A stretch of DNA of 5,358 nt from an uncultured Clostridia bacterium (GCA_946610835.1 CAMOCU010000093.1:1-5358); one strand, 5' to 3'; numbered from the stretch's first letter, positions 1-5,321 are shown. The notes: generated by a model not told the origin, from the letters alone. Made by a program: numbers and translations.

Positions 1-15
1 GATTTCGGGCATAAA

Positions 16-58
16 ATAATCGTTCGGTTACATTGTATCAAAATAACCGAACGATTAT
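16..58 (-). terminator. Perfect 15-bp inverted repeat, probable end of the operon
   Basis: The arms ataatcgttcggtta (16-30) and taaccgaacgattat (44-58) are exact reverse complements around a 13-nt loop. Read on the minus strand, the stem lies about 80 nt beyond the last stop codon (136-138) and is followed by a short U-rich stretch (TTATTTTATG), which suits a weak intrinsic terminator for the leftward operon. On the plus strand no T-run follows, so it would act in one direction only. The stem is AT-rich at its ends and the T-tract is interrupted, so an operator for a gene beyond the left edge or a small mobile-repeat end are alternatives. Confidence 0.5.
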
Positions 59-135
59 GTGAAAGCACTCCATCTTTGATAGAGCAACGATAGGGGTGCA
101 ACTTGTATTGTATCCGATTCAACAGACAAATACCA

Positions 136-555
136 TTATAAAACAGGGAAGAACTCATTTGCCGACAAACGCGCTGTATCGAGTCCGCACGCTTTGGCGA
201 CTGCAGCTGCCTCGAACGCCCAGTAACCGTAGTACGTGTCGTGTTTGCTGTCGCATGTCCCGTGCCATGCGCTGTCGTCAAACAGATCGTACCACTTTGA
301 CAAATACCCGAGCACGGCTTCTTTCTTTTCGCTTCTGGTCTGTGCGTGAATGGCGGGCGCCAGATTGCCGTATGCCGGAACAATGAATTCTCCCGTCCAC
401 TCTGCTTTTCCCGATACAGCAAATGTGTAAATACCGTGCAGCAAAGCATCTGAAAACTGATCGGCAAACGCTTCGTGCAGCTTTTCGGCGGCGCCTTTAA
501 CAAGCCCGATCTGATGTACATCGCCATGAGCCGCCCGTGAAACATGCTCGTGATC
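136..555 (-). pseudogene. Decayed DUF1911 / PoNi-like immunity protein gene (C-terminal part)
   Basis: The frame ending at TAA 136-138 carries the hallmark of the DUF1911 family, the C-terminal domain of PoNe-immunity (PoNi) proteins. A WYDLF stretch is followed by a small polar loop and then YYGYWAFEAAAVAKACGLD, closely matching the family's YxGYWxFEAAAxA signature. These proteins neutralise DNase toxins of the PoNe type and are usually over 200 residues, with an N-terminal DUF1910 region. Here the frame is open only back to 555, contains no ATG or GTG, and is closed upstream by TAA at 556-558. In the next frame, about 590-495 encodes a protein-like stretch (FPAAFVSKITSMFHG, then RLMAMYIRSG) that resembles the missing N-terminal helix, suggesting one or two frameshifts. 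No partner toxin is visible. It follows the zinc-ribbon gene on the same strand and may be a relic unrelated to the operon. Sequencing error could mimic the decay. Confidence 0.65.
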
Positions 556-651
556 TTAGAAACGAAGGCGGCGGGAAAATACAGGAAGCAGAATCTTTGA
601 TGGCGAATGTGTTTGCAGAATAACCAAAATGCTGTCAGTTTGTTTTGTCAT
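556..651 (-). other. Short 31-codon frame and N-terminal relic upstream of the DUF1911 remnant
   Basis: Immediately after the zinc-ribbon stop (656-658), an ATG at 651-649 opens a 31-codon frame beginning MTKQTDSILVILQ that stops at 556-558. It shares its reading frame with the DUF1911 remnant, so a single TAA separates them. I see no convincing Shine-Dalgarno site and recognise no domain. The adjacent frame is open from 647 and has higher third-position GC between about 590 and 495, which favours that frame as the old coding frame. I regard the stretch as the broken 5' part of the immunity gene rather than an independent gene, but a translationally coupled small protein is possible. Confidence 0.3.
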
Positions 652-655
652 GCAT

Positions 656-823
656 CTACATGTCCGGACGCATTATCTCTCGCATTTTGGAAACGAATCG
701 GCAGCGTCTGCACAGCGGACACTGCATCAGCTTCTGATCCTTCGGCAGAATCGCGTCGCCGAAGATTTCTGTAAATGTTTTTCCGCAGCGCTGACAGGAG
801 AATTCTTTTGACCATCTACGCAT
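656..823 (-). CDS. Small four-cysteine zinc-ribbon protein
   Basis: This 55-residue basic protein starts MRRWSKEF. It has a CxxC pair at C10/C13 (CQRC) and a second at C35/C38 (CPLC), 21 residues apart, a typical zinc-ribbon or rubredoxin-like knuckle. A further cysteine, C41, follows in RRCRF. I chose the ATG at 823-821 because AGGAG lies 7 nt upstream and the start overlaps the AAA+ stop by 8 nt. A longer reading from 862 would have no such site and would lie wholly inside the ATPase gene. Tight coupling makes it a likely fourth component of the E1/JAMM/AAA+ cassette, perhaps an adaptor or substrate-binding partner. That role is inference. A generic zinc-ribbon protein travelling with the operon is the plain alternative. 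Confidence 0.8.
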   Translation of the reverse strand: MRRWSKEFSCQRCGKTFTEIFGDAILPKDQKLMQCPLCRRCRFVSKMREIMRPDM

Positions 824-2255
824 GTTGCTTCTCCTGTCTGTTTTCGGATTTCTGGATGACAATATATTTTAAATCACCGGAAACCGTGATAGTTTCATAG
901 TCTTTGTGCGTGTGCGAGAATTCCCGGAACGCGTCGCCGAAATACTGCTCCGCCGCGTGACGCAGTGTGCGCACGCCGAACGTACCGACCTTGTCCGCAG
1001 TCGCGTTGATGAAATCCTGCAAAATATCCGTGCCTAATTCCGTGATGTACAGCAAATGGGCTTTTGCCGCAACGTCACGGATGCTTTTTGCGGCAATGTC
1101 CTTGATGATGTCGCCGGACAGCGGCTCAAATCGGATGACCGCGTGCATCCTGCCCAGCACTTCCGGCAGAAAGCGTCCGGTTTCGAGGATGGCTTTTTTC
1201 TTCTGTTCCGTGTCCTCGCTGATTGTTTGTCCGATCGGTCTATTCTGTTCGTCCGATTTCTTCTGTTCCTCATACGCAACTTCACAGAAGCCGAGCGGCT
1301 TCTTTTCTTTTTTTGCGGGATTGATGTTGCTCGTGAAAAACACGATCGAGCGGGACAAGTCATAAAACGTGTCGCCGTTCTCCAGCGTTTTTCCGTTCGT
1401 GTCCTGCCGCCCTGTTTCGAGCGCCTGCATGATGACCTGCGTCGCGTTCGGCGCGGCTTTCTCGATTTCCTCAAACACGAACACCGTATTTTTGTTTCTC
1501 TCCAGACAGGCAAATACGCCCGGTTCCGTAAAGCCGACGTATCCGGGCGCAGCGCCGATGAGTCTGGAAATGTCGGCATGATCCTGAAACTGCGTGCAGT
1601 CGATCGGCTTGTATTGCAGGTATTCGTCGCCTGTCTGCCGATTGACAGCCTGTACGAGCGCTTCGACCGCGGCGGATTTGCCCACGCCGGTGGGGCCGTA
1701 CAGAAACACGGACAGCGGACGGCTTTTGCCCTTGGTGCCGAGAAAATTGCAGACAAGGTGCGCGATCTCCTCTGTCGCCGTTTCCTGCCCGAGCACCTCT
1801 TGGCCGAGATCGGCGGTTAAGCGTTCTTTGTCCAGACAGAGATAATTCTTTCTGCAGTCCGGCACGGTCAGCTTGTCTCTGCCATAGCGCATGACAGGCG
1901 GTTCCGGAACAGAATTTGTCTGACCGATTGTGTCGGTATGCGTCATTTCGCTTTGTGTTTCCTGCACGGAAAACTTATGCAAAAAGCGTTCCAGCGCATC
2001 ATAGGAACCGAACTCGATGCTGCCGTCCTGCATCCATTGCCGGATTGCGCGATCTCTGCCGCGGTATCCCGTGCCGTCCGATTCGATCCGCAATTCGATG
2101 TCATTTGCGCCGTAATACACGAATTCGATATTGGCAAAACCGCCGCCGCAGTTGTCGGGCATCCGCACGTCGTCAAAAATCAACTTGCCCGTGCAGGTTT
2201 CCAATTCCTCCCGAAGTTCGGTCGTATCGGCACACATTTCAGACCATTTAAACAT
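816..2255 (-). CDS. AAA+ ATPase, ClpA/B/C D2-like, with novel N-terminal domain
   Basis: This is a 479-residue protein with one ATPase module of the AAA_2 (Clp/Hsp100 second domain) family. Visible motifs are Walker A GPTGVGKS (187-194), pore loop GYVG (238-241), Walker B VFVFEEIEKA (258-267, with Glu where DE is usual), sensor-1 FFTSN (N310), a probable arginine finger at R369 in PEVLGRM, and sensor-2 FGVRTLR (426-432) in the small C-terminal domain. Residues 1-100 form a separate domain I do not recognise, joined by a polar linker (about 100-130). Between sensor 1 and the arginine finger there is a charged insertion of about 40 residues. It starts with PLGF (320-323), placed as the ClpP-contacting VGF loop is in ClpC. 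The start ATG overlaps the JAMM-E1 stop by 8 nt behind GGTGGAAG. The likely role is ATP-driven unfolding or remodelling of targets or of the modification machinery. Full ClpA, B or C proteins are 750-860 residues with two modules, so this is not a housekeeping Clp. Confidence 0.93.
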   Translation of the reverse strand: MFKWSEMCADTTELREELETCTGKLIFDDVRMPDNCGGGFANIEFVYYGANDIELRIESDGTGYRGRDRAIRQWMQDGSIEFGSYDALERFLHKFSVQETQSEMTHTDTIGQTNSVPEPPVMRYGRDKLTVPDCRKNYLCLDKERLTADLGQEVLGQETATEEIAHLVCNFLGTKGKSRPLSVFLYGPTGVGKSAAVEALVQAVNRQTGDEYLQYKPIDCTQFQDHADISRLIGAAPGYVGFTEPGVFACLERNKNTVFVFEEIEKAAPNATQVIMQALETGRQDTNGKTLENGDTFYDLSRSIVFFTSNINPAKKEKKPLGFCEVAYEEQKKSDEQNRPIGQTISEDTEQKKKAILETGRFLPEVLGRMHAVIRFEPLSGDIIKDIAAKSIRDVAAKAHLLYITELGTDILQDFINATADKVGTFGVRTLRHAAEQYFGDAFREFSHTHKDYETITVSGDLKYIVIQKSENRQEKQHA

Positions 2256-3618
2256 TGACTTCCACCCTTTTTTCTGCGCAGATCGTACAATCCGCTTCTT
2301 TTTCCTGTCCGATCGCCACGGTCGCGGTCGGATACGTCAGATCCGTTTCCGTCTTTTCCGTTGCATACAGCGGTGCAAACGCCGGTGCGGATACTTCGCC
2401 TTCAAACGACGTCATGATATAGTTCCGGTCGGCATACTTTTCAAGCGAACAATAATACTTCGTTTTCTCCTCGCCGTTGCACAGAATCTTCAGCGCAAAA
2501 TCCGCCTTGACGGCATTGAGATGATCGGTGATGTACGGCGGCGTTCCGGCAGATTGCCCTTTTTCCCCGGCTTCTCCCGCAAGCACTTTTTTGTAGCGCG
2601 TCAAGAGCATACAGCCGGGGCACGCTTCGGTCAGTCCCGGCACCCAGAACAGCACTTCGTGTCCCGTGCCGCCCGCAAAAATCTGCGCCGCAAGGTACGG
2701 AATGCCGAACCGCATGGCGAGTTTCGCGCATCGGTCCTGCGCGTAAAAATCGTCGGTGCATCCGCACAGCAGCACATCCTGCGGCGCGTCGTTTTGGATG
2801 TCCGTCAGAAACGCAAACGCCTCATCGGAGAGCGTATCGTCCACAAAGCGTTTGACGGCAATCACCTCGGCGTCCGGATGGATTTGCAGAATGCGTTCCC
2901 GCAGAACGTCCGTCTTGTATTTCCCGATGTCGCCGCGGTACGCCCCCTGCGTAGCGATGTTTGTTTTTTCAAAGCGGTCGCCGTCGAAGAGCACAAACCG
3001 CCCTACACCGCACCGTGCCAGCGTTTCCAGAAAGTGGATGCTGCCGCCACAGCCGACGCAAATAACCTTTTTGCGAAACAAAATATCGTACGGCAGCACA
3101 CTCTGCAGACGCGCAAAAATCTCCGCAGCACTTTGGGTCGGTTCATGCACAGGATGGGCAGCAGCAGACCGATCAACAGCAAAGCCGTATTCTTCAAGCA
3201 CCACCCTTTTGCGAAAGGAATAGGGATGGATTGTGATGTTCCCGTCCGGCACGTCGGACACCTGCACGATCGGGGTAAACAGTTCTTCATCCACATCTAT
3301 GGTATCAATAATGTGCTCCGCGATCTGTCGGTCGCCGTAGGACGGCGCCGTACAGCCTGTCGGGTGCGAATGAATGACGCCGATTAGCCGAATGTCGTGA
3401 TCGTTCCAGTCGTGGATCACTTCGTTGAGCGCGGGCGCGTCCATCGTATACGTCACGCCCGTGCGCTGCGCTGTATGGTCGAAATAATAGTGGTCGATGT
3501 GTATGCCGTCGGACGAGCCGAGAATACCGCCCTGTTCCGGATAATGGCAGCCGATCGTCCGGCAGATTTCGTCGTAGACCGCGTCGGTCATGATCCATTG
3601 TCTTTTTTCATCCTGCAT
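2248..3618 (-). CDS. JAMM/JAB isopeptidase fused to E1-like (ThiF/MoeB/HesA) adenylating domain
   Basis: This is a 456-residue two-domain cytoplasmic enzyme. Residues about 8-135 are a JAB/MPN+ metallopeptidase: upstream Glu E28 in PEQGGILG and the complete zinc motif H83-S-H85-x7-S93-x2-D96 (HSHPTGCTAPSYGD), so it should be active as a peptidase or isopeptidase. Residues about 175-400 are an E1-like Rossmann domain: GCGG nucleotide loop (189-192), FDGDRFEKTN (211-220), GKYK (232-235) and CTDD (287-290). Paired cysteines CPGC (C333, C336) and CTIC (C444, C447) match the structural zinc site of MoeB/ThiF. Oddities: the NLNRQ arginine reads NIATQ, the last glycine of GxGGxG is Ile, and no cysteine sits in the usual catalytic-thioester region, so it may adenylate without forming a thioester. 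I start at 3618 because this ATG lies 1 nt past the preceding stop with AGAGGG upstream. The open frame reaches 3717, but that extension lies inside the neighbouring gene. Confidence 0.93.
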   Translation of the reverse strand: MQDEKRQWIMTDAVYDEICRTIGCHYPEQGGILGSSDGIHIDHYYFDHTAQRTGVTYTMDAPALNEVIHDWNDHDIRLIGVIHSHPTGCTAPSYGDRQIAEHIIDTIDVDEELFTPIVQVSDVPDGNITIHPYSFRKRVVLEEYGFAVDRSAAAHPVHEPTQSAAEIFARLQSVLPYDILFRKKVICVGCGGSIHFLETLARCGVGRFVLFDGDRFEKTNIATQGAYRGDIGKYKTDVLRERILQIHPDAEVIAVKRFVDDTLSDEAFAFLTDIQNDAPQDVLLCGCTDDFYAQDRCAKLAMRFGIPYLAAQIFAGGTGHEVLFWVPGLTEACPGCMLLTRYKKVLAGEAGEKGQSAGTPPYITDHLNAVKADFALKILCNGEEKTKYYCSLEKYADRNYIMTSFEGEVSAPAFAPLYATEKTETDLTYPTATVAIGQEKEADCTICAEKRVEVNV

Positions 3619-3619
3619 G

Positions 3620-4135
3620 TCAGATAATCCCTCTTTCCGCCAGTTTCTTCTGTATCTCCGGAAACTCTCCGCCATAGCGGATATAATAAAATGTGATCTC
3701 GCACCACGCGGCGGCAATCGCCATCATCTTGTCGAGGCTGTACACATTTTCCGTCCAGCAAATGTAGTCCAGTTCACCTTCGCCGTCATAGTGGTCGGCA
3801 ATACGGGCGCATTGGCGCGCATGTTTTTCGTCATAGTCGACCAAACGGTGCTGTTCCGAAAAATGATCCGCTCTCTTTTTGTAATCAATATCGGTCATAA
3901 TATACGCGCGCCAGCCGGACAGTCCCATGTGCATGAACACAAACTCAACGTCGTGTTTTTTGTCCTTGGTCAGATAGTATTTATGTACGCATTTCATACG
4001 GTTCCTTTCGGCCTGGCGCGGTTCCTCGTAAATCGGCAGTTCCGCTTCCGGAATATAGTTGCCGTCATTGTCATAGTCGTCCTCATCCATCCATCGCAAA
4101 AAAGCATCCACTAAGTTTCCGAACAATCCGATCAT
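3620..4135 (-). CDS. Hypothetical protein, possible divergent E2-like (UBC-fold) partner
   Basis: I do not firmly recognise this 171-residue protein. It starts at an ATG with GGAAGG 5 nt upstream, and its stop lies 1 nt before the JAMM-E1 start, so it belongs to the same operon. Residues 14-45 are acidic and low complexity. The core alternates predicted strands (KYYLTKD, VEFVFMHM, WRAYIMTDID at 75-84), then HRL (96-98), then YICW (124-127, C126), followed by a long helix with AAAWCEITFYYIRYGGEFPE (141-160). Strands, then an isolated cysteine, then a helix ending in W-x(n)-YY-x(n)-G-x-F-P is reminiscent of the stand-alone bacterial E2-like proteins of Cap2/CBASS-type cassettes. On that reading C126 would be the acceptor cysteine. 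The resemblance is from memory, without alignment. An unrelated operon-specific protein is equally possible. Confidence 0.8.
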   Translation of the reverse strand: MIGLFGNLVDAFLRWMDEDDYDNDGNYIPEAELPIYEEPRQAERNRMKCVHKYYLTKDKKHDVEFVFMHMGLSGWRAYIMTDIDYKKRADHFSEQHRLVDYDEKHARQCARIADHYDGEGELDYICWTENVYSLDKMMAIAAAWCEITFYYIRYGGEFPEIQKKLAERGII

Positions 4136-4140
4136 AATTG

Positions 4141-4150
4141 CCTTCCTTTC
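4141..4150 (-). promoter_or_regulatory. Ribosome binding site of the 171-residue protein
   Basis: Minus-strand GAAAGGAAGG lies 5 nt before the ATG at 4135. It supports that start and shows translation here is initiated independently of the upstream peptide. Confidence 0.7.
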
Positions 4151-4166
4151 TCTTTCCGACGAATCA

Positions 4167-4200
4167 CGTGCCGGTCAAAGAAGCATCTCCGACCGGCACG
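4167..4200 (-). repeat. GC-rich 10-bp hairpin between peptide and enzyme genes
   Basis: The arms cgtgccggtc (4167-4176) and gaccggcacg (4191-4200) are perfectly complementary around a 14-nt loop. The hairpin lies 11 nt after the peptide stop and about 30 nt before the next start. No T-run follows on either strand, so it is not a standard intrinsic terminator. Its place, right after a strongly translated tiny ORF and before the enzyme genes, suits an RNA processing or stabilising stem, or a partial terminator that keeps peptide levels above enzyme levels. That role is inferred. Confidence 0.6.
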
Positions 4201-4211
4201 CCTGCCGGACA

Positions 4212-4280
4212 TCAGTGCCACGTTCCGCCGTCCAGATCACCCTGACGACCGCCGTAGCAAACAAGTTTGCTGTCGAGCAT
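4212..4280 (-). CDS. 22-residue peptide with strong RBS, candidate substrate of the operon
   Basis: ATG at 4280-4278 opens a 22-codon frame ending in TGA (4212-4214), directly upstream of the enzyme operon. The peptide begins MLDSKLVCYGGRQ and ends GDLDGGTWH. It has one cysteine, two Gly-Gly pairs and no hydrophobic leader or membrane segment. Evidence for translation is the AGGAGG site 7 nt upstream, the best in the window. It belongs to no family I know. The C-terminal DGG-TWH recalls ubiquitin-like precursors that are cut after Gly-Gly before E1 adenylation, and both enzyme activities are encoded just downstream. Alternatives are a RiPP-like precursor for the E1-like domain (as MccA is for MccB, although that peptide ends in Asn), a leader peptide controlling operon expression, or chance. 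It is far too short to be a beta-grasp ubiquitin fold. Confidence 0.6.
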   Translation of the reverse strand: MLDSKLVCYGGRQGDLDGGTWH

Positions 4281-4286
4281 ATGCGC

Positions 4287-4296
4287 ACCTCCTTTT
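4287..4296 (-). promoter_or_regulatory. Near-consensus Shine-Dalgarno site of the 22-residue peptide
   Basis: Minus-strand AAAAGGAGGT, with AGGAGG ending 7 nt before the ATG, is almost fully complementary to the 16S anti-Shine-Dalgarno. It is clearly stronger than the sites of the other genes here and is the main reason to accept so short an ORF. Confidence 0.8.
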
Positions 4297-4311
4297 TCAA
4301 GTGTCACAAAC

Positions 4312-4360
4312 AGTATAACCGGGATAATGGACAGGAAATGACCATCATCCCGGTTATACT
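4312..4360. promoter_or_regulatory. Long inverted repeat between regulator and operon (operator or attenuator)
   Basis: The arms agtataaccgggataatgg (4312-4330) and ccatcatcccggttatact (4342-4360) pair over 19 bp with one mismatch (G-T wobble in RNA) around an 11-nt spacer. On the minus strand the distal arm ends in TATACT, a fair -10 box that would place a start near 4305, about 25 nt before the peptide ATG. The -35 position (CATTTC) is poor, as in activator-dependent promoters. No T-run follows on either strand, so a simple terminator is unlikely. A binding site for the adjacent WYL regulator over the operon promoter is the best guess. A transcribed hairpin in the leader is the alternative. 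Confidence 0.55.
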
Positions 4361-4409
4361 CATTTGTGTTGAAAAAATATCTGCAGTTCCGTCAAAGCCA
4401 ACGGATGCG

Positions 4410-5321
4410 TTATCGTAGGTTCTGCACCTTGTCCCCCTGCGCGCCGAGCCACATCAGTATGCCGTCGCCGTAGGATTCGGCGGTTATGGTGTATACGCCG
4501 TCGGTCTCGGCGATTACCTTCGCCGTGGGCACTTTATCGAGCATCGCCTCGAGCACGCCGGTGTATTCAAACGTCACCCTGCGCAGCGGCCCTGTGTACA
4601 TGAACTGGATGCGTTTGCGGAATTCGCCGTCCTTGAACTGCTTTGCGTATGGCACCACAAACTTTTCGCCGGTGGGCTTGATCTCCGACATCCGGTCGAT
4701 CCGGAAAACAATCGGATAGTCCGTCCGATCTTCGCCGTCAAACGCCAGGCAGTAGAAATAGAACTCCGAGAACAGGATGCTCACCGGCTTCATCCTTCTG
4801 CGGCTCTTTTTTCCGTCCTGACGGACGTAATCGAAACAAATCATTTCATGCCGGAAAATGTGCTGCGACAGCTCCCAGATCGGCGCAAGCAGCGGTTGAC
4901 CGTGCTGCAACGGAACATAATTAAATACCTCGTTGCGGATCATCTCCTGCGCTACTTTTTTGTCCTCGGGCGCAATCTGCATAATCAGCTTTTCGATGAT
5001 CTGCAAAAGCTCCTCTTTACAAAACGCGCGGCTTTCCAGCAATATTTTGCACAGCGCAAGCGCTTCTTCGTTCGTCATCCATTCCCGCTCATACCGAACA
5101 AGGGAGTAGCAGTTTTCACGCTTGCTGTACCGGATCGCGACGTCTTGTTCAAAGCTGTGCGCTTCCGACAGATAAGCGCGCAGATCGTCGAGATCCCGCT
5201 GAATGGTTTTGGGCGAAACTTCATATTCATTTGCCAGCTGATCCTTGCCGAGCTTTTCGCCACGGTTCAGCCGCTCATAAATGTGCAGCATGCGAAAACT
5301 ATTGTTGTTGCTGAATTCCAT
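4410..5321 (-). CDS. WYL-domain transcriptional regulator, C-terminus apparently frameshifted
   Basis: This is a 303-residue predicted DNA-binding regulator. Residues 8-51 form an N-terminal winged helix of the HTH_11/DeoR type, with recognition helix SPKTIQRDLDDLRAYL (36-51). A helical linker follows. The WYL ligand-sensing domain (about 150-225) shows RRRMKPVSILF (174-184), FYFYCLAF in place of the W-Y-L signature, and the typical FRIDRMSEI (206-214). A WCX extension starts near 235. The frame stops abruptly after GDKVQNLR, short of the usual final helix, while the adjacent frame supplies EPTITHPLALTELQIFF and stops at 4360-4362, the ending expected of the family. A frameshift near the G5 tract (4433-4437) is therefore likely. 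WYL proteins respond to nucleotides or nucleic acid and often control phage-defence operons. This one is upstream and co-oriented and probably controls the peptide/E1 operon. The start has GAGAG upstream. Confidence 0.9.
   Translation of the reverse strand: MEFSNNNSFRMLHIYERLNRGEKLGKDQLANEYEVSPKTIQRDLDDLRAYLSEAHSFEQDVAIRYSKRENCYSLVRYEREWMTNEEALALCKILLESRAFCKEELLQIIEKLIMQIAPEDKKVAQEMIRNEVFNYVPLQHGQPLLAPIWELSQHIFRHEMICFDYVRQDGKKSRRRMKPVSILFSEFYFYCLAFDGEDRTDYPIVFRIDRMSEIKPTGEKFVVPYAKQFKDGEFRKRIQFMYTGPLRRVTFEYTGVLEAMLDKVPTAKVIAETDGVYTITAESYGDGILMWLGAQGDKVQNLR

Noticed and set aside
136..444. Intact 102-residue gene starting at TTG 444
   Set aside because: The TTG has no Shine-Dalgarno site, the family signature needs an N-terminal part, and homologous-looking coding continues upstream to 555 and then in another frame.
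824..862. Longer start for the zinc-ribbon protein
   Set aside because: The ATG at 823 has AGGAG at 7-nt spacing and a classic overlap with the ATPase stop. The extra 13 residues have no such support.
1056..1820. Plus-strand open frame of 254 codons opposite the AAA+ gene
   Set aside because: It has no domain or Shine-Dalgarno support and is antisense to Walker A/B and sensor motifs on the minus strand.
2131..3387. Long plus-strand open frame (418 codons) opposite the JAMM-E1 gene
   Set aside because: Its product is arginine/phenylalanine-rich with no recognisable domain, while the opposite strand carries intact catalytic motifs. It is an antisense shadow of a GC-rich gene.
2248..3618. Assignment to the PRTRC plasmid system or to type II CBASS
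   Set aside because: There is no ParB, PRTRC_B/E/F or CD-NTase gene in the window, and here JAMM and E1 are fused to each other rather than E2 to E1, with a Clp-like ATPase present. Flanks beyond the window could change this.
3619..3717. Upstream start for the JAMM-E1 protein adding 33 residues (MPPRGARSHF...)
   Set aside because: The extension lies within the 171-residue gene, is rich in basic residues out of family context, and has no Shine-Dalgarno advantage. The ATG at 3618 is coupled to the preceding stop.
4212..4280. Full microcin C-type system (MccA/MccB)
   Set aside because: MccA is a heptapeptide ending in Asn, and MccB carries no JAMM domain. Here the peptide ends in His after TW, and no export or aminopropyl-transfer gene is visible. 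Kept only as an analogy.
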